From Dugong dugon (taxonomy: Eukaryota > Chordata > Mammalia > Sirenia > Dugongidae): a DNA stretch of 64,000 bases. The stretch is from positions 56,613,233 to 56,677,232 of the forward strand of contig CM057466.1 in the NCBI GenBank assembly GCA_030035585.1. Reading direction: 5' to 3'. A program made the translations under genes and the position numbers. Positions 22,326-33,434 of this stretch are shown piece by piece; the first letter of the stretch is position 1, and every line of letters starts with the position of its first letter. Below the pieces are notes generated by a model. The model made no database searches, was not told the DNA's origin, and saw nothing but the letters and a program-made list of their open reading frames with translations.

Positions 22326-23040
22326 TTCTAACTCACAAAAAAAAGACCAGATTTACTGGCCTGACAGACTGGAGAAACCCCGAGAGTATGGCCCCTGGAC
22401 ACCATTTTTGGCTGGTGGTGAAGTCATTCTTGAAGTTCACCATTCAGCTGGGGATTGGACAGCCTCATAAAACAAAACAGGACTAATAAGGCACAGCAAT
22501 CCAAGTACAAGGACTAGAAAGCAGGAGGGGACAGGAAACTGGTGATAAGGAACCCAAGGTTAGGAAGGGACAGTGTTGACATGTTGTGGGGTTGTTAACC
22601 ATTGTCATAAGGCAATATGTGTACTAACTGTTAAATGAGAAACTATTTGTTCTGCAAACGTTCATCTAAGCTAGAAAAAAAAAAAAGAATTATCTATGTG
22701 AGATCAAATTGACAACAACAACTCAAAACTTGATGAGAAGCCTAGGGGGCAGTGAGTTGAAGATAATGGTGATGGAATAATTTGGAAAAGGATAGTGAGA
22801 ATAGCAGCACAACTAGAAGAATGTAATCGATGTCACTGAATTGTACATGTAAAAACTTTTGAAATGATGTAACTTTGGCTATGTATATTTTCACCAAAAA
22901 AGGTCCTCTAAGGTCGAGAAGGGAGAGTGTTGACATGTCATGGGGTTGTTAACCAATGTCATAGAACAATATGTGTACTGACTGTTTAATGAGAAATTAA
23001 TTGTTCTGTAAACCTTCATCTAAAGTACAATAAAAAAAAT
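22326..23040 (+). repeat. Composite L1 tail, tandem copy 2
   Basis: It restarts at TTCTAACTCACAAAA. L1 3' end to 22672 with A-run, complete module X at 22685-22902 (GAGATCAAATTGACAACAAC to TTTTCACC), then a second L1 3' end at 22903-23040 with AATAAAA. Same order as the tail at 36016-37413. Confidence 0.87.
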
Positions 23041-23046
23041 TTAAAA

Positions 23047-23925
23047 AAATTCTATCATGAGATCTCCCACATCGTTTCTATCACCAAGGCCATATTTTCC
23101 AACTACTGTTCTGTCTTCTTTGTTTCCAACACTTCCATTCCAGTCATTAGTAATTATTGGTGCATCTTGATTGCATGTTTGATCAATTTCAGACTGCAGA
23201 AGTTGATAAAAATCTTCAATTTCTTCATCTTTGGCCTTAGTGGTCGGTGCATAAATTTGAATAATAGTCATATTAACTGATCTTCTTTGAAGGTGTGTGG
23301 ATATTATCCTATCACTGACAGCTTGATACTTCAGGATAGATCTTTAAATGTTCTTTTTGACAATGAATGTGACACTATTCGTCTTCAATTGGTCATTCCC
23401 AGGATAGTAGACCGCATGATTGCCTGATTCAAAATGGCCAATATATGTTCCATTTCATTTTTGATGGCTTCCAATTTTCCTAGATTCATACTTTATACAT
23501 TCCATGTTCCAATTACTAATGGATGTATGCAGCTGTTTCTTCTCATTTTCAGTCATGCCACATCAGCAAATGAAGGTCCCAAAATCTTTACTCCATCCAC
23601 ATCATTAAGGTTGACTCTACTTTGAGGAGGCAGCTCTTCCCCAGTTGTATTTTGAGTGCTTTCCAACCTGAGGAACTCAGCTTCTGACACTATATCAGAC
23701 AATGTTCTGCTGCTATTCATAAGGTTTTCACTGGCCAATTTTTTCAGAAGTAGACCCCCAGGTCCTTTCTTCCTAGTCTGCCTTATTTTAGATGCTCAGC
23801 TGAAACCTATCCACCATGGGTAACCCTGCTGGTATTTGAAACACCGGTGGCATAGCTTCCAGCATCACAGCAACACGCAAGCCACCACAAAACGACAAAT
23901 TGACAGACGTATGGGGAGGTATAAG
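23047..23925 (-). mobile_element. RTE 5' part, inverted arm
   Basis: The reverse strand begins at the RTE 5' end (23925, CATACGTCTGTCAATTTGTC). It passes the 5' UTR, reads the ORF leader at 23738-23553 (MNSSRTLSDIVSE, NLNDVDGVKILGPSFADVA), and continues into the endonuclease (TIIQIYAPTTKAKDEEIED, ITNDWNGSVGNKED) to 23047. Stops and frameshifts lie between these pieces. Its outer edge touches the A-rich L1 tail. Confidence 0.9.
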
Positions 23926-23967
23926 TATTCTTGTTTTCTCCCTTTTTCTTCATATATATACATATAT

Positions 23968-24516
23968 CAAACGACATATTGCATTGGGCAAATCTGCAGC
24001 AAAGGACCTCCTTAAAGTGCTAAATTAAAAAGCAAAGATGTCACTTTGAGGATTAAGAAGTGCCTGACCCAAGCCATGGTATTTTCATTTGCCTCATACG
24101 CATGCAAAAGCTGAACAATGAATAAGGAAGGCCAAAGAAAATTGATGCTTTTGAATTATGGTGTTGATGAAGAATATTGACTATACCATGGACTGTCGGA
24201 GGAAGGAACAAATCTGTCTTGGAAGAAGTACAGAGAGAATGGTCCTTAGAAGTGAGGATGGTGAGACTTTGTCTCACATAATTTGGACACGTTATCAGGG
24301 GAGACCAATCCCTGGAGAAAGACATCAGGCTTGGTAAAGTAGAGGGTCAGTGAAAAAGAGGAAGACCCTCAACAAGATGAATTGTCACAGTGGCTGCTAT
24401 AATGGGCTCAAGCATAGCAATGATTGTGATGATGGCACAGGACCGGTCAGTTTATTTTTCTGTTGTATGTAGTGTTGCTATGAGTCAGAACTGACTTGAC
24501 GGCACCTAACAACAAC
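23968..24516 (+). mobile_element. RTE 3' part with intact tail, direct arm
   Basis: It runs from ATTGCATTGGGCAAATCTGC through the protein C-terminus (CCATGGACTG, GAAGAAGTACAG, GGACACGTTATCAGG) to the terminal GACGGCACCTAACAACAACA. With the inverted arm at 23047-23925 it forms a 5'-inverted RTE copy. The middle of the RT is missing, and about 45 bp of filler lies between the arms. Confidence 0.92.
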
Positions 24517-24639
24517 AAAATATATATATGTATTTACTATTTTTCACCTAACATTACATCCTAGAGTTATTTCCATATCCTCAATATTTTTACCTTTGGA
24601 TGATATTTCATGGGTAGATATAATATAGCTTATTTAATA

Positions 24640-25083
24640 TGAGAAAAAACCAAAATGGATGTCAGAAGAGACTCTGAAACTTGCTCTTGAACATCAAGTA
24701 GCTGAAACAAAAGGAAGAAATTATGAAGTAAAAGAGCTGAACAGAAGATTTCAAAGGGCATCTCGAGAAGACAAAGTAAAGTATTATAAGGAAATGTGCA
24801 AAGAGCTGGGGTTAGAAAACCAAAAGGGAAGAACACGCTAGGTACTTCTCAACCTGAAAGAACTGAAGAAAAAGTTCAAGCTTTGAGTTGCAATATTGAA
24901 GGATTCTACGAGGAAAATATTAAATAATGCAGAAAGCATCAAAAGAAGATGGAAGGAATACACAGAGTCACTATACCAAAAAGAATTGGTTGATGCTCAG
25001 CCATTTCAAGAGGTAGCATATAATCAGGAACCAATGGTACCAAAGGAAGAAGTCCAAGCTGCACTGAAGGCATTGGCAAAAAA
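24640..25083 (+). mobile_element. RTE linker fragment, plus arm
   Basis: The reading SEETLKLALEHQVAETKGRN and EVKELNRRFQRASREDK is colinear with 6436-6729. It continues to VQAALKALAKK and ends in the A-run at 25078-25083, where the duplicated filler begins. Confidence 0.9.
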
Positions 25084-25424
25084 ACTAGTACAGTGCCTAT
25101 CTCCGAACCAATCATTAGGGCAAGAGGGATGAAATAAATTTGATTGGCTCAGACCAATCGGAGCTCACACCTACCCAAATCTCATGCTTCAAGGGGGTGG
25201 AATTCATTCTAGAGGGGCAAGCACCAGGCATACTGCAGCAGGTATCCAATAATATTGTTATTGTTGTCCTATCAATAACACAATTCCACATTCTGGAGAG
25301 TAAATTTCCTTAGGCCTGATACTGAGTGCTCCCCTGTTCTAAATAGAAACCATTGCCTTTTGAATTCTAAGAAATATTACATTGTTTTCTTCAGGTCTGT
25401 ACCCTAATCATAGATCCACATTCT
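25083..25424 (+). repeat. Local duplication of 15220-15560, inserted as filler
   Basis: It starts AACTAGTACAG, the mutated end of the MLT1-type LTR, and then follows the 15.2-kb copy base by base with scattered substitutions and one-base indels to CCACATTCTTC. It is flanked on both sides by RTE pieces in opposite orientation. Confidence 0.92.
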
Positions 25425-25430
25425 TCTTCT

Positions 25431-25712
25431 TCATAGAGTCCAGCTCCTCGGATTATTTACTCAGCATACAGATTGAGTAAGTATGGTGGAAGGATACAAC
25501 CCTGATGTATAAAAAGAATGCAATACGTTTTATGATTTTAAACCACATAGTATCCCCTTGTTCTGTTTGAAAGACTGCCTCTTGGTCTACGTACAGGTTC
25601 TTCATGAGCACAATTAAGTGTTCTGGAATTCCCATTTTTTGCCATGCTATCCATAATTTGTTATTATCCACACAGTTGAATGCCTTTGCATAGCCAATAA
25701 AACACAGGTTGT
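25431..25712 (-). mobile_element. RTE reverse-transcriptase fragment, minus arm
   Basis: The reverse strand reads from CAAAGGCATTC (motif A region, 25690) through MGIPEHLIVLMKNLYVDQEA to ICMLSK near 25455. It is 5' to 3' on the minus strand and corresponds to 7205-7460 of the plus-strand RTE. Broken by a frameshift near 25515. Confidence 0.88.
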
Positions 25713-26592
25713 GTGTATCAAGAGTTTATTACTTTTATCTGCTCAATAGTATTCCAAGCTTTGGATGTACCACAGTTTGCTTAACAATTCATCAGTTGAA
25801 GGACATTTGGGTTGTTTCCAATTTTTGGCTATCACAAATAATGCTGCTATGAAGATTCACACACGAATTTTTGTGTGAGTGTAAGTTTTAATTTCTCTGA
25901 GATAAATCCTATCCTCTTTCCTAAGTTATTATGTTTGAGGTGATTTTCTTACAGAACAGCAGCACATAGTTGGATTTTTGTTAAAAATCCATTCTGCCAA
26001 TGTAGGTCTCTTAATTTATTTATTTGGACTACTTATATTTAATATAGTTACTTACATGTTTGGGTTTAAGCCTACCATTTTATAATTTGTTTTCTGTTTG
26101 TTTCCTCTGTTTTTTGTTCCTCTCTTTTCCATCTCAAGTATTCTTTTTGGTTATTTGAACATTCTTTAATATTCTGTTTTAATTTATCTATCATGTTTTT
26201 TACTAATCCCATTGTAAAAAGTTTTTTATGGTTGCCCTAGGGATTACAAAATATATCCTTACCTATTATAGTATTTTACCCCTCCAAGTGGAGAAAACTT
26301 ACAACCACATAGGTCCTTTTACTTCCCCCCTTATGTCATAGTTGTCTTATGTATTATACCTATATAAATTGTATCAAACAATGTTATAATTTTGACTCTC
26401 AACATATTTTAAAGAATTTGAGATTTAAAAAGAGTCTATTATGTTTATCCATATACTTACCATTTCTGTTGCGCTTCCTTCATTACTGATGTTCCAAGTT
26501 TCCTTCTGGTATTATTTCCCTTCTGTTTGTAGAATGTCTTTTAGAGAGGTCAGCTTGCAACAATTTCTCTTTCCTTTGTTCTGAGAAGATAT

Positions 26593-26949
26593 TTATTTCA
26601 CCTGCATTTGTGAAGTATATTTTGCTGGATATAGAATTCTGGCTTGACATTTCCTCTTTCGGTATTTTAAAAATGCTGTTCCACTCCCTTCGGACCTCTG
26701 TGATTTCTTATGAGATATCTGCAGTATTTCAAATAATTGTTCCCCTATAAGTAACGTCATTTCTCTCTGTTTTCTTTTTTTTGAGATTTCTTCTTTGTCT
26801 TTAGTTTTAAGTAGTTTCTGGGCATGGATTTCTTTGAGTTTATCCTGTCTAGGATTTGCTGAGCTTCTTGAATCTGTAGGTTTTATGTATTTCATGAACT
26901 TCGGGAAGGTTTCAGTCATTATTTCTTCAAATAATTTTCTACACTGCAC
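26593..26949 (-). pseudogene. Old L1/HAL1 ORF1 remnant
   Basis: An open stretch of 118 codons on the reverse strand. LFEEIMTETFPKFMK, then KLLKTKDKEEISK and KCQARILYPAKYTSQ match the C-terminal RNA-binding half of L1 ORF1p, with several frame-disrupted segments between. Compare KDCQPRIIYPAKLLF in the younger ORF1 at 20250-20290. The amino half is lost to divergence and to the LTR insertion next to it. It is a fossil with no expected product. Confidence 0.78.
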
Positions 26950-26999
26950 TCTTTCCTCTCTACATGAATATTTCTTTTATAAGGATCAGTACAAAGCTG

Positions 27000-27960
27000 G
27001 TTCCTATGAGGAAGAGGTTAAAGATGTTCCTATGAGGTAGAGGTTAAAAATGTTCCAAATGTCTAACTTTTTCAAATTGCTGTACCACTCCATCATCTCT
27101 AACATCAACTACTCCTCCTCCCCTCAATACTCTCCCTCCCATCTTTGGGTTCTGTAATTTGCTGCAATGTCTCACAGAACTCACGAACTGTGTTAAGGAA
27201 ATGGCTCATGTGGTTGTGGAGACTGGCAAACCCCAAATCCATGGGTCAGGTGTAGGCTTCTCCTGATTCACGTGACCGCAAGGGTTGACAAATCTGTATC
27301 TGCAGGCCAAACAACAGGCCACTGGCTCACTAGGCTGTGGAAGCTGGCAAATGAGGTCAAATGATAGGCTGCTGGCCCACAGGGCTGCAAAAAATGGTGA
27401 ATCCCAGAACTGGCAGGCTGACAGCAGGCTGCTGGTTCAAGTCCCAAGAACCGGAGGTCAGACAATGATGAGCCAGACGCAGGATCCAGATGCAGAAAGA
27501 GAGAGAGAGCCCTGCCAGAGCACCCACATACAGACGTTGGATGCAGGCCATACCTCAGGAAAGGTCGTGACTTGAGTAAGGATGAGACTTGAGTCACACC
27601 TTCTTGCAAGACTGTGAATCAGGGTACATCCCACACTAATCCTGCCTCATTAACATATAGAGGTTTAGGGTTTACAACACATAAAATGGAGGATAATTAG
27701 GACAATTACTTCAGATCACAAAATGGAGGACAGCCATACAGTACTGGGAATCATGGCCTAACCAAGCCAACACACAACCATACCTTATCAGGGTTCCATA
27801 CACCTTATTTGCATGGTTCCACCCAATCACTGTGAGAGAGTCACAGAGACTATGCTTAGAAGGGCCACATTAAGTAATTCACTGCATCACACTCTCCATT
27901 TCTGGGATTATGATGACACAAATATAAGGCCTTTGGTATTGTCCTATCGGTCCTAGAAGG
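27000..27960 (-). mobile_element. LTR-like insertion in the HAL1-like element (family uncertain)
   Basis: It breaks the L1M 5' half. The right part shows CTAATCCTGCCTCATTAACA, GGTTTACAACACATAAAATG and GGGAATCATGGCC, shared with the MaLR-like LTRs at 2078 and 50000. The left part has TCTCACAGAACTCACGAACT. Probably a longer ERV LTR or a composite of two. Both ends are approximate and no TSD was found. Confidence 0.5.
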
Positions 27961-29504
27961 CCTGTTCACTTTTTTTTCAATCTTTATTATTTCAGTTGTT
28001 TAAATTGGCATACTTCTATTGATCTGTCTTCCAGTTCACTGACTCTTTTCTCTGGCATCTCTATTCTGCTTTTAAGCCTATCAGTGAGGTTTTTCTTTTT
28101 TTAAATTTCAGTTATTGTGTTTTCCAGTTCTAAAACTTACATGGATCTTTTTTATATTTCCTAAATCTTTGCTGGAATTTTCTATCTTTCCACTTATTTA
28201 AAGAAAGTTTGACTTTACTTTTTGGAGTGTTTTTATAATAGCTGTTATAATCTGTGTTATCTTGGTACTAGCTTCTGTTGATTATCTTTTCATATGCAAG
28301 TTGAGACTTTCCTGGTTCTTCATGTGGCGAGTAATTTTGTATTGTATCTTGGACATTTTAAATATTATGTTATGAGTCTCTGGGTCTTGTTTAAATATTA
28401 TGGAAAATGTTGTTATTTTTACTTTAGCAGATTTGATTCAGACTGCAGGTTCTGAACAGCCTCTGTGGGTTGTGTTTGCAATGTAAGTTCCACTTTAAAA
28501 GTCTTTGTGGTGCTATTCAGCTCTGTCCTGTGTGTGTGCCACCCAGTGGCCATTCTCAGATGTGGATGGTGGTCTATGTCATAGTTGACAGTTCTATCTC
28601 AAAGTTTCTGGTATACATACATGTTAGGGTCATATTCACCAATGTGCAGCTTGGGGCTAAGCCCAGGGATTCATAAACAACTTGATCAGTTCACTTTTCA
28701 GAACTCCTCCCTCTCTACAATCTCTCCAAAACTTTCTGGTTCCTAGGCTCCCGCTTTCAGTCCTCTAATTAGAGAGCTCTGGCTTTATTTGCCTCATTCT
28801 GCTGCTCGCTGTCCATGATTATTCATGCATCCAGGACTAAGTGGTAGGAGGACAGAGAAAGAGAAAAAAGCAGAAAGGGTTTGTTCCACCTTTTTGGAGC
28901 ACCAGGTTCCTCTCCTTCAGCATTTTAGTTTCCTTCAGGCCCCCACTGCTACCGCTGTTGTTGCCATCATGACGCCACAGGATTGCTTGGGGTCTGAGGT
29001 GCAAGAGAATGAAGACAAGAAAAAATAAAACAGGGGATCCTCCACTGTTTTTGAGCATTAGGAGACCCTTTTCCTGCTCCTTGAGCCAGAAAGTAGAGGG
29101 ATTCTCCTGGCACTCTCTCTGTTCATGCGGATACCCACTTTCAGGTTTCAGGCTATGTTTTACCTAGACTGAGGGATATTGAAGTTAAAATATGATAAAC
29201 TCATCACCAGTTCAATGGCATTTTAAATTCTGATCTTCTCTCCCAGTTTGTCTGTTACTATTTACTTTTCAGAGTCCTCAAATAGCTGCTTCATGTATTC
29301 TGTCCAGGTGATAGCTGTATTCATTGGGGCAGACAGGGTGGCGCGTGTTTACTCCATCTTACCTGGAACTGGGGGCCAAGTTTTGAATCACATAGTCAAT
29401 CTAATCAATATCTAATTAATGGACACTTGGGATATTTGTGTCTTTTAAATTGTGGTTTTTCCGAGAATTCTGTTTTCAGTATTTTTCTCTTGCACCTTCG
29501 TAAG

Positions 29505-29680
29505 AGAGGTTCTCAACCTGGCCTCTCATTAGAATCACTTAGAGATTAAAAAATTAAAATCCCAACGCCAAGCTACACACCAGACAGATTAAACCAGAAT
29601 CCATGGTGTTGGTGATAATGATTAAAAAAAAAACAAAACAAAACAAGAATCTATTGGAGTAGGACCACCAGGCTTCAGTA
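29505..29680 (+). repeat. MER5A-type hAT DNA transposon fossil
   Basis: GGTTCTCAACCTGG, TTAGAATCACTTAGAGATTA and CCAGGCTTCAGTATT follow MER5A. An A-rich stretch (29622-29650) interrupts it. Confidence 0.72.
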
Positions 29681-29909
29681 TTAAACAAACAAACAAATTT
29701 AAAAAATTTATATTATCACATTTATTTCCCCATTCACCAATCTGCTTTTCCCACAGGGTGCCCCGTATCATTTAATTTTGTCACCATCCACCAGGCTCCC
29801 AAGCTCAGAGTTGGCCTGAACTCAGTTCCAGAATCCACCACACTCAGGCTACTTTCTGTCCTGTCAATGTTAATTTGAAACTATTTTCCAATGTGGTCCC
29901 CCATCGCTA

Positions 29910-30800
29910 TTGCTCTTAATTAAGCCCCATCTTGCATCTGGATTATTGCATAGCCATCTCACTGATTTTCTTCTCACTGGTCTCTCTCTTCTTACCAACA
30001 GTTCTCACTGCTGCTGGGGGAGTCTTCTTAAGAGAAGAATCTCATCATGTCACTCCCCTACTCGCAAACCTCACTGGCACCTCCTTGCCCATAGTATGGT
30101 GTCTAAACCCTTGGACAGCAGGCCTCCACTATCTGGCTTGGACTTCCTCTCCAAATCCCTCTCTTATCTGTGTATTTGTCCTCCCCACATCCCAAAGCCA
30201 CACAGATAATTCTTGAAATACTCCAGGCCTTACCACGCCTTCTAGTAGACACTCCTGCTGAAATACTCTCCCCATACTCTGATGCCTGGCCATCTCCTTT
30301 TCAAACTTTAAGAAGCAACTGAAGCATTAACCACTTGCCAGTGTTTCCAAACTGATTTCATTACATGATCATCTGTGTCTCTGCAGCTTTGGCCATAATT
30401 GTATTATACCAAAACCAAACCAGTTGCTGTCGAGTAGATGCCAACTCTTGAAGACCCCATGTGTTGTAGAGTAGAACTGCACTCCATACAGTTTTCAAGG
30501 CTGTGACCTTTCGGAAGCAGATCGTCAGGCCTTTCTTCCTAGGTGCCTCTGGGTATTCTTGAACTGCTAATCTTTCAGTTAGTAGATGAGTGCTTAACCA
30601 TTTGTGCCACCCAGGGACATCTAACTGTATTATAGTGGTCATTAAACTCCACTGTAATTGTCAGTTTGTATGAAAGTCTTCCCCAATAGACTGGGAGCAT
30701 CTTAAGGGTGGGCACTTACTAATATTTGTCTTTCCAGGAGGAACACAGTGCCTGACTCAGAGCAGATTCTCAATGGCATTCAAACAAATAAATATATAGC
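29910..30800 (+). mobile_element. L2 LINE 3' part, split by an AfroSINE
   Basis: The left piece (29910-30365) has AATCTCATCATGTCACTCCC and CTCCACTATCTGGC. The right piece (30635-30800) has TAGACTGGGAGCATCTTAAG, AACACAGTGCCTGACTCAGA and CAAACAAATAAAT, the L2 3' end. The AfroSINE at 30409-30622 lies between. Confidence 0.82.
30409..30622 (-). mobile_element. AfroSINE, long form
   Basis: CCAGTTGCTGTCGAGTAG (tail) to TTGTGCCACCCAGGGACA (head, reverse strand), with the long-form insert GCAGATCGTCAGGCC. It is flanked by AA(T/C)TGTATTATA at 30397-30408 and 30623-30634. Confidence 0.93.
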
Positions 30801-31084
30801 AGGTGGAGGCAAAGGAAGCAGCTTTGTGAGATCAGAGAAGTGAAAGAGGATGAAATGTAGGTATTAAAAAACTGCAAGAATGTTTACAAAATGGAATGAG
30901 ATCACCAACATTTCTTAGCTAAAAGAGAGTAGTTGTCTGTGGTTTAGAGGAAGGTGTTGATACTCTTGACAACCAGCCTCGATTTTTTCTTATCTGAAGA
31001 AAAGGGGGATGCCAGGGAAATACAATAGGTTTGTGAAACAGGTATAACCTGAAACTCCAAGGAGCTGAGGACATGCCTCTGGTC

Positions 31085-31300
31085 TGGGAAGCAGCAGCAT
31101 CTTGCCTGGCTTGAGTTCAATTCCCAGCTCACTGCTTGCTGCTGGGTGAACTTGGGCAAGCTAATTAACCTCTCTGCATCTCAATTTTCTAATCAATATA
31201 GTGGGGGCAATGTTTCCTACCTCATAGGAGTGTTCTGAAAGTTAAACGAGTTAAGGACCCAATAAATAGCAGGTATCATTATTTTTACTTTCTGGTGACT
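31085..31300 (+). repeat. MIR SINE fossil
   Basis: AACTTGGGCAAGCTAATTAA, CCTCTCTGCATCTCAATTTT, TACCTCATAGGAGTG and CCAATAAATAGCAGGTATCA give a near-complete MIR. Confidence 0.85.
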
Positions 31301-31329
31301 CAGGGAATGAGTTGGCAGAAGTAGGTAAA

Positions 31330-32030
31330 AAGAGGCATGTGTATACTTCAGTTGAGTTCTTTATTGTCTCCAGCTCCTTGGATGAGATACCCTCGGGATT
31401 CCCGAGTCCTGTAGTGCAGGGATTTGGTAGACAGGCCAGCATCCCTCCTCTGGTTTTTTGGCCAGATCTGTTGGTCCAGTTGGACTTCTCCCCGACTTGG
31501 GGAGTCACACAACTGAGAAGGACAACATGACTCCTCCGTGCAGGAAGGATTTCATTTCTCATTTAAGTGTCCTTGATACCCGAAATAATTGGGCAATATT
31601 TTAACATGTTATATCTGGACACCTATATTTGCCAAGGACATTCTAAAGGTTTATTGTTGGTATAAAAAAAAAATCTTCCTGCTGATTTTAAACATATCTG
31701 GAACTGCTACCTTCTAAATTTATGTCAACGGAAGTAGCCAGATCTGAAGATGTCCATTCAAGGTATATGAAACATCCAGCCACAAAGAGCACTATCTCAA
31801 ATTGTTAGTATACAGAATGATTATATTATTATTGTCGTGCCTCCTGCTACTTGTATATTTTATTAATGGATCTGATCTGTACTGTTCACTACTTGTACTT
31901 ATGTTCTCTGATAACTTTTGAAGATACTGAGTAGCTCAATAAACCAATCAAAGTAAAGTAATTAGTGAAGATGACCTCATTGCATCTGTCTGTCCGTAAT
32001 CTCTCACTTAAAAAAAAAGAAAACCCCAAA
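31330..32030. other. Unassigned stretch
   Basis: No gene, and no repeat that I can name. Ends in an A-rich run (32009-32040) that belongs to the following reverse SINE. Confidence 0.5.
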
Positions 32031-32037
32031 ACAGAAA

Positions 32038-32195
32038 AACAAACCTACTGCCATCGAGTTGATTCTGACTCATAGCAACCCTGTAGGACAGAGTAGAACT
32101 GCCCCATAGGGTTTCCAAGGAGCAGCTGGTGGATTCCAACTGCTGACCTTTTGGTTAGTAGCTGAGCTCTTAACCAGTACACCACCGGGACTCCT
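32038..32195 (-). mobile_element. AfroSINE, short form
   Basis: GAGTTGATTCTGACTCATAG, GGACAGAGTAGAACTGCCCC and CACCACCGGGACTCC on the plus strand give a reverse AfroSINE of about 158 bp with an A-rich tail to its left. Confidence 0.94.
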
Positions 32196-32332
32196 CTCCT
32201 CTTACTGAGCAGGCAAAAATAACTGCATCTTGCTAGATAGTGTATGGAAAACATCTCAGTTACAACAGGAGAAGGAAGGACAGAAGGAAAGAAAGAAAAT
32301 CAAATTGATTGAGATACTACATATTTTTTACA

Positions 32333-32543
32333 TTAGCAGTTGCTGTCAAGTTGATTGCAACTCATGGCGACGACCCCATGCGTGTCAGAGTAGAACTGTG
32401 CTCCACTGGGTTTTCAGTGGCTGATTTTTTTGGAAGTAGATTGTCAGGCCTTTCTTCTGAGGCACATCTGAGTGGACTGGAACTTCCAACATTTTGGTTA
32501 GCAGCCAAGTGCTTTAACCATTTGCACCATCCAAGCACTCCAT
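32333..32543 (-). mobile_element. AfroSINE, long form
   Basis: GTTGCTGTCAAGTTGATTGC (tail), GGAAGTAGATTGTCAGGCC (long-form insert) and GCACCATCCAAGCACTCC (head), all in reverse orientation. More diverged than the neighbour at 32038. Confidence 0.92.
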
Positions 32544-32544
32544 T

Positions 32545-32740
32545 TTCTACATTGTCTCATTTAATCCTTGCAAAAATTCTACAGGAAAAGTCTTATTATT
32601 CTCATTCTTTCAAGTGTGTAAACTGAGACTCATAGAGATAAAATGACTTGCTTAGGCTTCCTCAACCTGTAAGAGGCAAATCTGGGGTTTGAATCTCAAT
32701 CAGCCTACTCTTAAAACCAACATTCAGTCCAGCGTCCAGG
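32545..32740 (-). repeat. MIR SINE fossil
   Basis: CATTGTCTCATTTAATCCTT, TAAACTGAGACTCATAGAG and GGGGTTTGAATCTCAA give the reverse MIR core. Confidence 0.82.
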
Positions 32741-32744
32741 CAGG

Positions 32745-33430
32745 AATAGCTTTCAACCGTAGCACAACGCTATTTAATTCTCAAATACTTGTCACTTTCC
32801 CCTCTCCAACGTCTTCTCCACCCCCTTTTCCTTCTAAAAGCTTCCACTCTGTGACTTTTGACTGTGTAATAATTCCCCGACTACCAGGCAGCAATATATC
32901 CATAGGAATTAATGAAAGACAGACGTGATAATACATCTGATCTATTTGCAAACTCCACTTTAATGTACATCTAAAGGTGTGCGTGTGTGTACCGAGAGGA
33001 GGATACGAAGGGAGGCATAGATCTATATATCAAATTAGCAAGTCAGTCACGAGTTGCAACTCCACGCCAGGGACATTTTTAGATAGGCAGACATACAGAT
33101 AATCAAGGTGCGGATTAACTCGGTCTGACTGTGCAGTAATTTAAAGCTCCCAGTTTATATGGTCAGCCCGAGGTGGTGAAACATTCCTACGGCATATGGT
33201 AACCCTTACACAAAACTTGCAGTGAAAAGTGTGGGATCCGTATCAGGCATGCAAACAACATGTGGTCGATATTATCATGTGCTCTCACCCCTCGGATTCA
33301 TTGGACTCAGTCCACTTTCCCTCCCTTTCCTAGGACCAGGGCCAGCTCAAGACTTGCATCTCTGCATTAAACAAAACAAACAAAAAATGACTCAGGGGCT
33401 CTTAGAATTGTAGCTATCTGTTAGAATTTT
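32745..33430. other. Unassigned stretch
   Basis: No gene recognised. A short GTGTGCGTGTGTGT run lies near 32979. Confidence 0.5.
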
Positions 33431-33434
33431 CATG

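Larger units (their letters stand above)
18669..23040 (+). mobile_element. Afrotherian L1 with 5' UTR and ORF1 but ORF2 deleted; composite tandem 3' tail
   Basis: Order: 5' UTR 18669-19361; ORF1 19362-20374; ORF1-ORF2 spacer to about 20830; a junction straight to the last codons of ORF2 (20843 on, GGAATATATCCTAGAGAAAT); 3' UTR to about 22083; then repeated tail modules to 23040. The matching ORF2 interval spans about 4.1 kb in the L1 at 1-5785. It resembles the HAL1 ('half-L1') plan. Confidence 0.9.
25735..29390 (-). mobile_element. Old HAL1-like/L1M element, ORF2 mostly absent, LTR inserted
   Basis: On the reverse strand: L1M-type 5' UTR (29390-27965, for example CTTCCAGTTCACTGACTC near 28029 on the plus strand), ORF1 remnant (26949-26593), spacer and ORF2 start (26590-25920), then a jump to the ORF2 3' end (25910-25735, CAATTCATCAGTTGAAGGAC on the plus strand). 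Retaining ORF1 and the extreme 3' end of ORF2 is the HAL1 plan, though a simple deletion in an L1M would look the same. Confidence 0.75.

Noticed and set aside
27268-27609. Reverse-strand 113-codon frame
   Set aside because: It lies within an LTR-like insertion with repeated GCTGCTGGC-type text. No retroviral protein motif is present.
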